Positions 51,675 through 60,308 of a stretch of DNA of 64,000 nucleotides are shown piece by piece. Source of the DNA: Tsukamurella paurometabola. GTDB lineage: Bacteria; Actinomycetota; Actinomycetes; Mycobacteriales; Mycobacteriaceae. The notes under the pieces were generated by a model. That model was given only the letters and a program-made list of their open reading frames with translations. It did not search any database and was not told where the DNA came from. Within the stretch, counting starts at the first letter, position 1. Each line of letters opens with the position of its first letter. A program made the position numbers and the translations under genes. The DNA lies in contig NZ_LR131273.1 of the NCBI RefSeq assembly GCF_900631615.1, positions 372,001-436,000 of the forward strand, written 5' to 3'.

Positions 51675-53003
51675 TCAGGCGAACCTGAAGATCGGCGGAA
51701 AGGCGAGAGCGACGACCGCCGCCCACGCCGCATAGGCGGGCAGCGTGCCGGTCTGCCACCCCTCGACCGCGGCGAAGTCGCGCCGCCCACGGACGAATCC
51801 GTACCCCACGCGGACGGCGCCGAGCAGGATCACCAGCAGGATCAGGTTCAGGCCCAGCACGGCGGCCTTGTTCGGCGACGTGCCGAACTCCGCGGTGCGG
51901 GTCACCATCGCGACCAGCACCACCAGGTCGACCGCGATGGCCGCGAGGACGAGCGCCACCTGCAGCCGGTCGAAGACGTCGGGGCGGCGGCGCGGATCGC
52001 GGGCGGAGACCGCGTAGAGCAACAGCCCGACGACGAGCACGAGCACCACCGTCATGAGCACCAGCAGGTCCCGGTCGGCGCCGACGAGGCCGGGCCGCGA
52101 CGCGAACGCCCCCAGCACCACGAGCAGCATGACCAGTGTGATCGGCGTGAAGATCCGCGTCAGGACGGGCGCGATGTTCTCGATCACCTCCTGCTTGGCC
52201 TCCACGAGCCACGCGGCCACCAGCACCGCACCGCCGACGCAGACCGGCAGCACCCACGTGGTGATCGGAGTCTCCGCGCGCAGCCCGACGGTGCTGAGCG
52301 CGCCGATCGTCAAACCCGTGATCGCGCCACCGCCGAGGGCGATGAGGAGGAAGTAGATGACGAACTCGCCGGTGAACCGCACGAAGTCCATCCGCCGCGG
52401 CGCCGACCGCCACGCGCCACCCGTGTAGGCGACGCCGACGCCGAACCACAGCACCACCGGTGCGGCGGCCACGGCCAGCACCTCCGTCGACCCTCCGGAC
52501 GCGAACGGGTACGCCGCGAGCAGCGCCGCCGTCACCGCGAACCCGCCGAGAACCACCGCCGCGGCCCGCACCGGCATCGCCCGCTTCCACGCGAAGTAGG
52601 CGACCAGGAAGGGCGCGACGGCGAAGCCGACGAACCGGGGCGCCGCATCGCCGAGGAGGTGCAGCATCGCGAGCAACGCCAGGCCGGCGGCGGCACCGAG
52701 CGCGAGCACCGCGGGCAGCTCGCCGCGAGACGCGGACGCATCGTCGACCCCGCCGAGCACGAGCTGCTTCCACAACCGGTCGGAGTGCTCCCGCGCGAAT
52801 TCGTGCGCCACCGCATCGGCGGCCCCCATGCGCTTGACCGCAACCAGGAAGGACTCCTCGCCGTCGAGGCCGCGGGCCTCGAGATCGGCGATCGCATCGC
52901 GCAGGTGGGACTCGAGCTCGTCGACCTCCTCGGCCCGCAGCCGACGCCGGCCCTCCAGGTAGCCGCGCCACTGCCGGATCTGCGCGTCGACCGGGCCGGT
53001 CAT
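51675..53003 (-). CDS. Multi-pass membrane protein with permease-prefix domain
   Basis: 442 residues. Residues ~1-75 are a permease prefix domain 1 (QIRQWRGYLEGRRRLRAEEV, DELESHLRDAIADLEARGLD, VAVKRMGAADAVAHEFAREH); then about ten membrane helices (LGAAAGLALLAMLHLLG and onward to VAALVALAFPPIFRF-like end). No ATPase is nearby. It is coupled to the padR gene by ATGA overlap, the usual pairing in which PadR controls a membrane protein. Confidence 0.82.
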   Translation of the reverse strand: MTGPVDAQIRQWRGYLEGRRRLRAEEVDELESHLRDAIADLEARGLDGEESFLVAVKRMGAADAVAHEFAREHSDRLWKQLVLGGVDDASASRGELPAVLALGAAAGLALLAMLHLLGDAAPRFVGFAVAPFLVAYFAWKRAMPVRAAAVVLGGFAVTAALLAAYPFASGGSTEVLAVAAAPVVLWFGVGVAYTGGAWRSAPRRMDFVRFTGEFVIYFLLIALGGGAITGLTIGALSTVGLRAETPITTWVLPVCVGGAVLVAAWLVEAKQEVIENIAPVLTRIFTPITLVMLLVVLGAFASRPGLVGADRDLLVLMTVVLVLVVGLLLYAVSARDPRRRPDVFDRLQVALVLAAIAVDLVVLVAMVTRTAEFGTSPNKAAVLGLNLILLVILLGAVRVGYGFVRGRRDFAAVEGWQTGTLPAYAAWAAVVALAFPPIFRFA

Positions 53004-53350
53004 GCGAGCCCCGGCTGCGGCGCACCGTCGGACCAGAGGACGTCCAGGGCGGCGCTGACGGCCCGCCACTGGTCCCGACGGTCCGCGAGCGCCTCCCGCC
53101 CGGCGGGGGTGATGGCGTAGTGCTTGCGCTTGCGGCCGGTGTCGGCGACCTCCCATCGCGACTGCACCTGCCCGAGGCGTTCGAGGCGGTGCAGCAGCGG
53201 GTAGAGCATGCCGTCGGACCACTCGAGGCGTCCGCCGGAGAGCTCCCGCACGCGGGTCAGAATGGCGTAGCCGTAGCTGTCCCCCTGGCTGAGAATGCTC
53301 AGTACCAGCGGGGTCGCCGACGCGGCGACCAGGTCCTTATCGATGTGCAT
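53000..53350 (-). CDS. PadR-family transcriptional regulator
   Basis: 116 residues, PadR subfamily-2 length. Winged helix: LVAASATPLVLSILSQGDSY then GYAILTRVRELSGGRLEWSD with GMLYPLLHRLERLGQVQSRW and the wing TGRKRKHYAITPAGREAL. GGAGG precedes the ATG. Palindromes in the promoter suggest autoregulation; the downstream membrane protein is its probable second target. Confidence 0.92.
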   Translation of the reverse strand: MHIDKDLVAASATPLVLSILSQGDSYGYAILTRVRELSGGRLEWSDGMLYPLLHRLERLGQVQSRWEVADTGRKRKHYAITPAGREALADRRDQWRAVSAALDVLWSDGAPQPGLA

Positions 53351-53360
53351 CAGGCCTCCA

Positions 53361-53404
53361 TACCTAGAACCACTAGGTACAGATATACCTTGCGGTTCTA
53401 GGTA
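53361..53404 (-). promoter_or_regulatory. PadR operator repeats
   Basis: TACCTA-N7-TAGGTA (53361-53379) is one palindrome; in addition ACCTAGAACC (53362-53371) and GGTTCTAGGT (53394-53403) form a perfect 10-bp inverted pair. The site lies just upstream of the padR ribosome site and around TATATC-like -10 sequence. Confidence 0.65.
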
Positions 53405-53464
53405 CGGCAAGGGCGGCCCGGACACTGCCGGCACCGCAGGCCACGTCCAGTACTCTGGCCAGAC

Positions 53465-54643
53465 GTGACCGATGTCCCCCGGCCGGCCGCACGGCCGTCG
53501 CCGCCGCCCCTGCCCGCATCGCGCGGAGGCGCCGGCGAACCGAGCACCGGCGAGCGAGTGCCGCTGCCCGAACGCGAGTTCTTCGTCGAGGAGTTCCGCG
53601 GCATCACGATCGTCGTCGCGCTGCCGCGGATCGACGCCGCGACACTGGAGGCGGCGAGCCGCACGGTCGACGCGTTCGCAGCCGGCGACACCCGCTTCGT
53701 CTTCGTCGTTCCCGCCGACGGCGTTGCGGCGACCACCGCCGCGGTCGGCGGACGCGCCGTGCACGGCGCGTCGACCTGGAACGACGATTTCGTCGCCGAC
53801 CTCTGGCTGACCGTCACCGACGCGAAACGCGTCGTGGTCGGGGCGGATCCCGCGACGCTCGCCCGCACGGCCGGAGCCGTGTCCGCGAGCGTCCGCGCAT
53901 CGAAGATGGTGCTCACCGATCCCGGTGGCGGATGGGGCGACCCGCCCCGCAGCTACGCCGACATCGACCTCCACGGCGAACGCCTCGCGGCACACCTCGC
54001 GGGGCGCGGCCTCGCCGACTACGCGCCCGCCGCACAGGCGGCCCTCGTGGGCGGGGCGTACAGCGTGAACCTCTGCCGCGCCGAGGACCTCGACTATGAG
54101 CTCCTCACCTTCGACGGGCGGGGCACGGTGCTCACGCACGGCCGGTATCTGCACCTGGCCCCGCTCCAGGTGGATGACTTCGCCCGGATCGAAGCCCTGG
54201 TCACCCAGGGCGTCCAGGACGGGATCCTCAAGCCGCGGAGCCGGGCCGAGATCGCCAGAATGGCGGCGGGCGGCCTCGGTGCCCGCGTCCTCCGCACCGG
54301 CCACCTCGCGGGTGTGGTCGGACTGGAGGTGGACCGGTACGCCGGCACGGGCTACGCCGAGGTCTCGGGCCTGATCACGGTCGCGGAGTTCTCCGGACTC
54401 GGCGCCGGCAGCCTCCTGATCGACGGGTTGTTCGACCTCTGCCGCACCCGCGGACTGACGCACGTCTTCGCCGTGACGGTCAGCGACAGCGCCGCCGACT
54501 TCTTCGCCCGGCGGGGATTCCGGGAGGTCGGACACGACGCCGTTCCGGCGCGCAAGTGGGAGGGCTACGACGCCGAGCGCCTCGAAGTCGCGCGCTGCTT
54601 CCTGCGCCCCGTCGAGAACCCCTCCCGCTCCGCAACGTCATAG
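53465..54643 (+). CDS. ArgA-like protein: degenerate kinase-like domain plus GNAT
   Basis: 392 residues in the layout of bacterial N-acetylglutamate synthase. Residues ~35-220 form an amino-acid-kinase-like fold with AAGDTRFVFVVPADGVAATT, GASTWNDDFVADLWLTVTDA and YSVNLCRAEDLDYELLTFDG; the ATP-site glycines are not evident, as in ArgA. Residues ~230-385 are a GNAT domain (HLAPLQVDDFARIEALVTQG, YAEVSGLITVAEFSGLGAGS, FAVTVSDSAADFFARRGFRE). Acetylation of glutamate is plausible but the enzyme could have another acceptor. GTG start, TACTCT 8 nt upstream. Confidence 0.75.
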   Translation: MTDVPRPAARPSPPPLPASRGGAGEPSTGERVPLPEREFFVEEFRGITIVVALPRIDAATLEAASRTVDAFAAGDTRFVFVVPADGVAATTAAVGGRAVHGASTWNDDFVADLWLTVTDAKRVVVGADPATLARTAGAVSASVRASKMVLTDPGGGWGDPPRSYADIDLHGERLAAHLAGRGLADYAPAAQAALVGGAYSVNLCRAEDLDYELLTFDGRGTVLTHGRYLHLAPLQVDDFARIEALVTQGVQDGILKPRSRAEIARMAAGGLGARVLRTGHLAGVVGLEVDRYAGTGYAEVSGLITVAEFSGLGAGSLLIDGLFDLCRTRGLTHVFAVTVSDSAADFFARRGFREVGHDAVPARKWEGYDAERLEVARCFLRPVENPSRSATS

Positions 54644-54670
54644 TCGGCGTCATAGTCGGCGTCGACGAGA

Positions 54671-54689
54671 CCGGCCGGCTCCCGGCCGG
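54671..54689. terminator. CCGGCCGG stem-loop between convergent genes
   Basis: CCGGCCGG (54671-54678) and CCGGCCGG (54682-54689), self-complementary, around CTC, extended by GAG and CTC. It lies between the ArgA-like stop and the GNAT stop and can serve both strands. Just before it the 12-mer GTCATAGTCGGC is duplicated (54637-54660), starting in the stop codon of the ArgA-like gene. Confidence 0.55.
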
Positions 54690-54691
54690 GC

Positions 54692-55186
54692 TCAGAGCCG
54701 CCGCAGGAACGCCACCCTGTCCTGCCCCGGACCGTCGTAGTCGGCGTGCACCGGCACCCCGTCGACCTCGCGATCACCGGGCTCGACCTCGAACCCCAGG
54801 GCCCGATGGAAGGCGATCGAACCCCGGTTCTGCGGCGACGTGATCGCCCGGACCGAGGTTCGCCCGGCACTGGCCGCACGCTCGAAGAAGGCGGAGTACA
54901 AACGCCGAGCGACGCCCTGACCACGCAGGTCGGGGTCCACGCCGACGAAATGGATGTACGACTCCGCGGGCCGGTCGGCGGAATCGAATCCCACGAGGAA
55001 GGCCCGGACCCCGGACGCGCCCTCGAGGATCAGGCTCGTGCCCGCGAAGTGCTGCAGGAACAGACGGGGCAGCAGGAGCGAGAGCTCGCGCGACTGTTCG
55101 GGCGATCGCGAATCGCCCCACCAGCGCTGCACGCACCGCACTAGGGCGCCGTGGTCGTCGGTCCTCGCTCGCCGGAGCTGCTGCAC
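54692..55186 (-). CDS. GNAT N-acetyltransferase
   Basis: 164 residues. Acetyl-CoA loop VDPDLRGQGVARRLYSAFFE, then VRAITSPQNRGSIAFHRALG, the standard GNAT finish. N-terminal RARTDDHGALVRCVQRWWGD is of the actinobacterial group with WWG. Substrate unknown. GTG start after GAGAGGGA. Preceded by the phoH2 terminator, so it is a separate unit. Confidence 0.88.
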   Translation of the reverse strand: MQQLRRARTDDHGALVRCVQRWWGDSRSPEQSRELSLLLPRLFLQHFAGTSLILEGASGVRAFLVGFDSADRPAESYIHFVGVDPDLRGQGVARRLYSAFFERAASAGRTSVRAITSPQNRGSIAFHRALGFEVEPGDREVDGVPVHADYDGPGQDRVAFLRRL

Positions 55187-55199
55187 GTCCCTCTCCCGG

Positions 55200-55241
55200 G
55201 TGTCGACGGTGCCGGACCGGGCGGCCCGGCACCGTCGACAC
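55200..55241 (-). terminator. 16-bp-stem terminator after phoH2
   Basis: Perfect arms 55200-55215 and 55226-55241 with a 10-nt loop, 8 nt beyond the phoH2 stop. The stem contains CGACGGTGC as does the ABC operon terminator. No U tract. Confidence 0.75.
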
Positions 55242-55249
55242 TACGAGGC

Positions 55250-56557
55250 CTACGCGCCGGGGGCGAACTCCTCCAGCATCTCGGTCACCAGCGCCGCGAT
55301 GGGCGAGCGCTCGGACCGGGTGAGCGTCACGTGCGCGAACAGCGGGTGGCCCTTGAGCTTCTCGATCACCGCCGCCACGCCGTCGTGCCGGCCCACCCGC
55401 AGGTTGTCGCGCTGCGCGACGTCGTGCGTGAGCACCACCCGCGAACCGGAACCGAGGCGCGAGAGCACCGTGAGCAGCACGTTGCGCTCCAGCGATTGCG
55501 CCTCGTCGACGATGACGAAGGAGTCGTGCAGCGACCGGCCGCGGATGTGCGTGAGCGGCAGCACCTCCAGCATCCCGCGCGACATCACCTCGTCCATCAC
55601 CTCGGGCGACGCGAGACCGTCGAGCGTGTCGTAGACGGCCTGCGCCCACGGCCCCATCTTCTCGTTCTCGGTGCCGGGCAGGTAGCCGAGGTCCTGGCCG
55701 CCCACGGCGTACAGCGGGCGGAACACGACGACCTTGCGCTGCGTGCGCTTCTCCAGCACCGCCTCGAGGCCGGCGCACAGGGCCAGCGCCGACTTGCCGG
55801 TGCCGGCCTTGCCGCCGAGCGAGACGATGCCCACCGACTCGTCGAGCAGCAGGTCCAGCGCGACGCGCTGCTCGGCGCTGCGGCCGTGCAGCCCGAAGGC
55901 CTCGCGGTCGCCGCGCACCAGCTGCACCTGCTTCTCGGCGGTCACCCGGCCCAGCGCGCTCGACGTGCCGCCGAGGAGGCGGACGCCGGTGTTGCACGGC
56001 AGCTCGCGCGCGGCATCGTGATCGACGACGCCGTCGGCGAAGAGGGCGTCGATCACCTGCGGCGCGACCTCCAGTTCCTCCATGCCGGTCCAGCCGGAGG
56101 TCACCACGTCCTGCGCGCGGTACTCGTCGGCGTCCAGACCGACGGCACCCGCCTTGACCCGCAGCGGGATGTCCTTGGAGACCAGCGTGACGTCCCTGCC
56201 CTCGGCGCGCAGGTTCAGCGCACACGCGAGGATGCGGGCGTCGTTGGTCTCCGTCCGGAAACCGACCGGGAGCACCATCGGGTCGATGTGATTGAGCTCC
56301 ACCTGGACCGTTCCCCCACCCGGGGTGGGGATCGGCTGGTCGAGTCGGCCGTGCTCGAGCCGCATGTCGTCGAGCATGCGCAGCGATTCGCGGGCGAACC
56401 AGCCGAGTTCGGCGTGGTGCCGCTTGCCCTCGAGTTCGCTGATCACCACGAGCGGGAGCACGACGTCGTGCTCGGCGAAGCGGGTGATGGCCCAGGGATC
56501 GGACAGCAGGACGGAGGTGTCGAGCACGTACGTGCGGGGGGTCTCACGGAAAGACAC
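55250..56557 (-). CDS. phoH2: PhoH2: PIN-domain RNase fused to PhoH ATPase
   Basis: 435 residues. N-terminal PIN domain with its acidic residues ([54 protein letters not shown]), then the PhoH P-loop ATPase: Walker [41 protein letters not shown], Walker [21 protein letters not shown] and FVLTHD-type sensor. In mycobacteria PhoH2 unwinds and cuts RNA and is paired with an antitoxin PhoAT upstream. GTG start with AGGAG 7 nt before; no full PhoAT gene seen, only a short frame. Confidence 0.95.
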   Translation of the reverse strand: MSFRETPRTYVLDTSVLLSDPWAITRFAEHDVVLPLVVISELEGKRHHAELGWFARESLRMLDDMRLEHGRLDQPIPTPGGGTVQVELNHIDPMVLPVGFRTETNDARILACALNLRAEGRDVTLVSKDIPLRVKAGAVGLDADEYRAQDVVTSGWTGMEELEVAPQVIDALFADGVVDHDAARELPCNTGVRLLGGTSSALGRVTAEKQVQLVRGDREAFGLHGRSAEQRVALDLLLDESVGIVSLGGKAGTGKSALALCAGLEAVLEKRTQRKVVVFRPLYAVGGQDLGYLPGTENEKMGPWAQAVYDTLDGLASPEVMDEVMSRGMLEVLPLTHIRGRSLHDSFVIVDEAQSLERNVLLTVLSRLGSGSRVVLTHDVAQRDNLRVGRHDGVAAVIEKLKGHPLFAHVTLTRSERSPIAALVTEMLEEFAPGA

Positions 56558-56636
56558 GGTGACGCTCCTAGCCTGCGCGGCGCCCACGCAAGCGTGTAGC
56601 TGCGGCCGGCCGGTTCCAAACGCCTCGGTGCGTGGT

Positions 56637-56693
56637 CTACGCCCCGACGACGAGGACCGGGGCCGGCCCTCTCGCGACGATGAGTCGAGTCAC
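56637..56693 (-). CDS. Candidate 18-residue small ORF upstream of phoH2
   Basis: GTG-started frame encoding [18 protein letters not shown], with a good ribosome site GGGAGG 8 nt upstream. It lies 80 nt before the phoH2 start, where mycobacteria carry the phoAT antitoxin gene, but it is far shorter than PhoAT. A leader peptide or chance frame are both possible. Confidence 0.3.
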   Translation of the reverse strand: MTRLIVARGPAPVLVVGA

Positions 56694-56751
56694 GGTTGGA
56701 ACCTCCCGGGACGAACTGCTTCCCCGCAATCCGTCACCGCCAAACTAACGC

Positions 56752-56791
56752 CGAACGCGCCGCGCGGCCCGGAGGCTGCGCGGCGCGTTCG
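56752..56791 (-). terminator. Intrinsic terminator after desA2
   Basis: Perfect 14-bp arms (56752-56765 and 56778-56791; CGAACGCGCCGCGC and complement) with a 12-nt loop, 31 nt after the desA2 stop. On the - strand it is followed by GCGTTAGTTTGG, the nearest thing to a U tract in the window. The rest of the 56558-56822 gap shows only the small ORF above. Confidence 0.8.
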
Positions 56792-56822
56792 TGAACACTT
56801 CGTTACGGGCCGGGGACCGGTG

Positions 56823-57653
56823 TTACAGCGAGAGACCCCACGTCGCGAGGAGGCCGTTCAGGATCTCCCGATCCCGCTCCGGCGAGCTGATGCCGGCCTC
56901 GGTGACGATGCGGCGCGACTCGTCCAGGCCGTCGGCGGTCTCCGCGCCGATCGGCGACGTGACGCGGGCCTGGCCCAGCAGGGCGTCCTTGACGTGGCCC
57001 TCGTTGACGTCGAGCGCGACGGTCAGGAGCTCGGTCCAGTACTGCTGCTGCACACGATCGTCGTGGGCGACCTTGCGGAGCGTGGTGACAAGGCCGGCCG
57101 GAGTGCCCTCGGCCTTCTCCGCGTAGTCGGCGAGGCGGTCGAAGAAGTCGGCGGACAGCGCCTCGTGGGTGATCACCATGGCGATCTGCTCCGCGACGTG
57201 GATCTCCGCGCGGGTGCCCTCGTACTGGCGGTAGCCGCGGGTGACGGCCTCGAGCCGCCACATCTCCAGCTTCTCGACGTCGAAGGTGCGGCTGACCACG
57301 ACGTGGTCGCGCAGCGCGATCCCGTGGCGGTTCTCCTCGGCGGTCCAGTGGCCGACGAACTTGCCCCAGTCCGAGTCGATGAGGTGGTGCTGCGCCAGCA
57401 GACGGTGGAAGGACGGCAGGTGGTCCTTGGTCAGCAGGCCGAGGACGAGGCCGTGCGCCACCACCGGGTCCACCTTCACGTCCTCGGGGGTGAAGTCCTC
57501 GCCACCCAGGAAGGCGTAGTTGCGGCCGTCGTCCCACGGGACGTAGTCGTGCGGCTGCCAAGCATCGCCCGCCTCGACGTAAGCCGCGCGGATGTCCGGC
57601 AGCGCCTTGTCGATGGCGAGCGTCAGGTCGTCCTCTGTAGTGCTGGAAGTCAC
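56823..57653 (-). CDS. desA2: DesA2-like acyl-ACP desaturase family protein
   Basis: 276 residues of the ferritin-like acyl-ACP desaturase fold, matching Rv1094. First diiron motif HWTAEENRHGIALRDHVVVS (EENRH) is intact; a third ligand Glu sits in IHVAEQIAMVITHEALSADF. The second ExxH motif, DEKRHE in plant enzymes, reads AHDDRVQQQYW here: Glu to Asp and His to Gln. Whether it desaturates is therefore open, as discussed for mycobacterial DesA2. Start GTG with TACAGT exactly 6 nt upstream. Confidence 0.93.
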   Translation of the reverse strand: MTSSTTEDDLTLAIDKALPDIRAAYVEAGDAWQPHDYVPWDDGRNYAFLGGEDFTPEDVKVDPVVAHGLVLGLLTKDHLPSFHRLLAQHHLIDSDWGKFVGHWTAEENRHGIALRDHVVVSRTFDVEKLEMWRLEAVTRGYRQYEGTRAEIHVAEQIAMVITHEALSADFFDRLADYAEKAEGTPAGLVTTLRKVAHDDRVQQQYWTELLTVALDVNEGHVKDALLGQARVTSPIGAETADGLDESRRIVTEAGISSPERDREILNGLLATWGLSL

Positions 57654-57743
57654 CCGGACACTGTAAGGCAGCGCCCACCCGGCCTTCAAACCACGGTGAC
57701 GACGACCCCCGCGTACACCCCGGGACGCCGCCGATAGCGCCGA

Positions 57744-59042
57744 TCAGCGCGAGAGCAGGCCCCAGTCCTCGAGGCCCTCGTACAGCGGGACCTCGAGCGC
57801 CAGCGCGGACACGCGGGCGCGCAGCGCAGCGGTGTCGGCGGCCCTCCCCTGCGCGAGGGCGGTGCCGATGATGTCGGCGACCTCCGTGAACTCCTTCGCA
57901 CCGAAGCCGCGGCTGGCCAGGGCGGCGGTGCCGATCCGCAGGCCGGAGGTGACCATCGGCGGGCGCGGGTCGAAGGGCACGGCGTTGCGGTTGACGGTGA
58001 TGCCCACCTCGTGGAGGAGGTCCTCTGCCTGCTGGCCGTCGAGGTCACTGTTGCGGAGGTCGACGAGCACCAGGTGCACGTCGGTGCCGCCGGTCAGCAC
58101 GGTGACGCCGGCATCGGCAACGTCCTTGCCGTTCAGGCGGTCGGCGAGGATCTTGGCACCGTCGAGCGTGCGCTGCTGCTTCTCCCGGAACTCCTCCGTG
58201 CCCGCGACCTTGAGCGCGACGGCCTTGGCCGCGATCACGTGCATGAGCGGGCCGCCCTGCTGGCCCGGGAAGACGGCGGAGTTGAGCTTCTTCGCCCACT
58301 CCTGCTTCGCCAGGATGATGCCGGAGCGGGGGCCGCCGAGGGTCTTGTGCACGGTGCTCGACACGACGTCGGCGTGCGGGACGGGGCTGGGGTGCAGGCC
58401 CGCGGCCACGAGGCCGGCGAAGTGCGCCATGTCGACCCACAGATGGGCGCCCACCTCGTCGGCGATGGAGCGGAAGGCGGCGAAGTCGAGGTGGCGCGGG
58501 TACGCGGACCAGCCGGCCACGATCACCTTCGGCTTGGTGTCGAGGGCGATCTTGCGCACCTCGTCCATGTCGACCCGGTGATCCTCCTTGGAGACGCCGT
58601 AGAAGACGTTCTCGTAGAGCTTGCCGGAGAAGTTCAGCCGCATGCCGTGGGTGAGGTGCCCGCCGTGCGCGAGATCGAGCCCCATGAGCGTCTCGCCCGG
58701 CTCCATGAGGGCCTGCAGCACGGCCGCGTTGGCCTGCGCGCCCGAGTGCGGCTGGACGTTGGCGAAGTCGGCGCCGAAGAGCTCCTTGGCGCGGTGGCGG
58801 GCGAGGTCCTCGACCACGTCGACGTACTCGCAGCCGCCGTAGTAGCGGCGACCCGGATAGCCCTCGGCGTACTTGTTGGTGAGCACGGAGCCCTGCGCCT
58901 GCAGCACCGCGCGCGGCACGAAGTTCTCCGAGGCGATCATCTCCAGCGTGTCGCGCTGCCGCGCGAGCTCGCCGTTCATGGCGGCCGCGACCTCGGGATC
59001 GAGTTCGGCCAGGGACGCGGAGTTCACGCTGGAATCGCTCAT
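57744..59042 (-). CDS. glyA: Serine hydroxymethyltransferase
   Basis: 432 residues. Landmarks: [60 protein letters not shown] and the PLP lysine in [20 protein letters not shown]. Interconverts serine and glycine with tetrahydrofolate. TAGGAT stands 6 nt before the ATG. Neighbour of coaA and desA2 as in M. tuberculosis (Rv1093). Confidence 0.98.
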   Translation of the reverse strand: MSDSSVNSASLAELDPEVAAAMNGELARQRDTLEMIASENFVPRAVLQAQGSVLTNKYAEGYPGRRYYGGCEYVDVVEDLARHRAKELFGADFANVQPHSGAQANAAVLQALMEPGETLMGLDLAHGGHLTHGMRLNFSGKLYENVFYGVSKEDHRVDMDEVRKIALDTKPKVIVAGWSAYPRHLDFAAFRSIADEVGAHLWVDMAHFAGLVAAGLHPSPVPHADVVSSTVHKTLGGPRSGIILAKQEWAKKLNSAVFPGQQGGPLMHVIAAKAVALKVAGTEEFREKQQRTLDGAKILADRLNGKDVADAGVTVLTGGTDVHLVLVDLRNSDLDGQQAEDLLHEVGITVNRNAVPFDPRPPMVTSGLRIGTAALASRGFGAKEFTEVADIIGTALAQGRAADTAALRARVSALALEVPLYEGLEDWGLLSR

Positions 59043-59051
59043 GCGCTCATC

Positions 59052-60263
59052 CTAAGCCGCGAGCTCCCGCCGCAGCGCAGACGGGGTGAGGGGCTCGTCG
59101 AGCAGCCTCCCGAACCGGTCCAGCCGGGCCGGGCCGGGATCGGCGCGGTCGAGCCAGGCACCGAGCAGCGCGTAGCCCTCGACGTACGTGCTGATGTACG
59201 CCCGCCACAGCGGCGAGCCGATGAACCGCAGGGACTGCCGCGCGCTGCGCTCGGCCATGAGGCCCCACCGCTGCAGGTACGCGGCCACGTCGTCCTCGCT
59301 CGCACCGCGGTCGTGCAGCAGGAGGGCAGCGTCCTGGCGCACGTGCAGCAGGCCCGACGATGCCGTCGCGATCCGCTCGGCGAGCTCCCCGTCGAAGGAC
59401 AGGCCCAGGTCGGCGTAGATCTCCTGCGCCCAGCGGCCCCAGCCGGGGCCGATCGCAGCACCGAGCGCGTGGTCGGCCAGGCCCTCCGCCATGAGGCACT
59501 GCGGGGTGTTGACGAGGAAGATGGTCTGCTCCGGCTGGTTCTCCCCCGCGACGAGGAGCTGTTCCTTGCGGCAGTGCTCGGTGTGGTGCCCCGGGTAGGC
59601 CTCGTGCGCGATGAGGTGCGGCAGCGACGACAGGTACTGCGGGAGGTCGCCGTTCACGGCGACCCGCGAGCGGCAGTCGCCGAGGTAGTAGTTGAAGCCC
59701 GACCAGGGCTTGTCGTGCTCGATCTCGAACTGCACGGTCTCCGCCTCCGGCAGCGGGTACCGCGCGCGCACGACGTCCCGCAGCGCGCCGGCGAGTGCGT
59801 CCACGACCTCGGGCACCCGTTCGGCGGGGACCTGGAAGCGGTCGCGCTGCGCCTGCATCCGGGGCTGCAGCGGGCCGGAACCGGGCAGCACCTCGTCCAG
59901 CGCGGCGTGCGCCGCCTCGTAGTCGGCGGTCTCGCCCATGGCGATGTCGACGTCGAAGTACGCCTTCACCTCGTCGACGAAGCCGATCGGCGCACCGTCG
60001 AACGTGCGCGCCGAGCACTCCAGCGCGGCGATGTGCCCGGCGAGGAACTCCCGACGCTGCGGGGTGAGCGCGGTGTCGGCCTCGACGTCCCGCAACAGGG
60101 CGCGCGCCTCGGCCGCGAGCCGGGCCGGCTCGGGTGCGTCCTCCGCCTCCACGGCCCGACGGTGCGCGGGGTCGCCGAAGTAGGCATCCACGAAACCGGA
60201 TTCGATGCGGTCGAACCGCAGGCCGAGCCGCAGGTAACGGTCGGTGACGCTCAGCTCCTCCAT
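59052..60263 (-). CDS. DUF885 family putative metallopeptidase
   Basis: 403 residues. Zinc-type motif LIAHEAYPGHHTEHCRKEQL (HExxxxH arrangement of the DUF885 family) and a downstream Glu region (PQCLMAEGLADHALG); N-terminal MEELSVTDRYLRLGLRFDRI and FEIEHDKPWSGFNYYLGDCR. No signal peptide, so cytosolic. Probably a carboxypeptidase-like enzyme, substrate unknown. TAGTCT is 7 nt before the ATG. Ends 9 nt before the glyA start region, same strand as glyA. Confidence 0.88.
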   Translation of the reverse strand: MEELSVTDRYLRLGLRFDRIESGFVDAYFGDPAHRRAVEAEDAPEPARLAAEARALLRDVEADTALTPQRREFLAGHIAALECSARTFDGAPIGFVDEVKAYFDVDIAMGETADYEAAHAALDEVLPGSGPLQPRMQAQRDRFQVPAERVPEVVDALAGALRDVVRARYPLPEAETVQFEIEHDKPWSGFNYYLGDCRSRVAVNGDLPQYLSSLPHLIAHEAYPGHHTEHCRKEQLLVAGENQPEQTIFLVNTPQCLMAEGLADHALGAAIGPGWGRWAQEIYADLGLSFDGELAERIATASSGLLHVRQDAALLLHDRGASEDDVAAYLQRWGLMAERSARQSLRFIGSPLWRAYISTYVEGYALLGAWLDRADPGPARLDRFGRLLDEPLTPSALRRELAA

Positions 60264-60308
60264 GCGTGCCAGACTAGAGGGCATGTCTGACGCGGTGAGC
60301 CTCGTCCG

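Noticed and set aside
58011-60290. 759-codon + strand frame across glyA and the DUF885 gene
   Set aside because: Shadow of two well-identified genes on the - strand.
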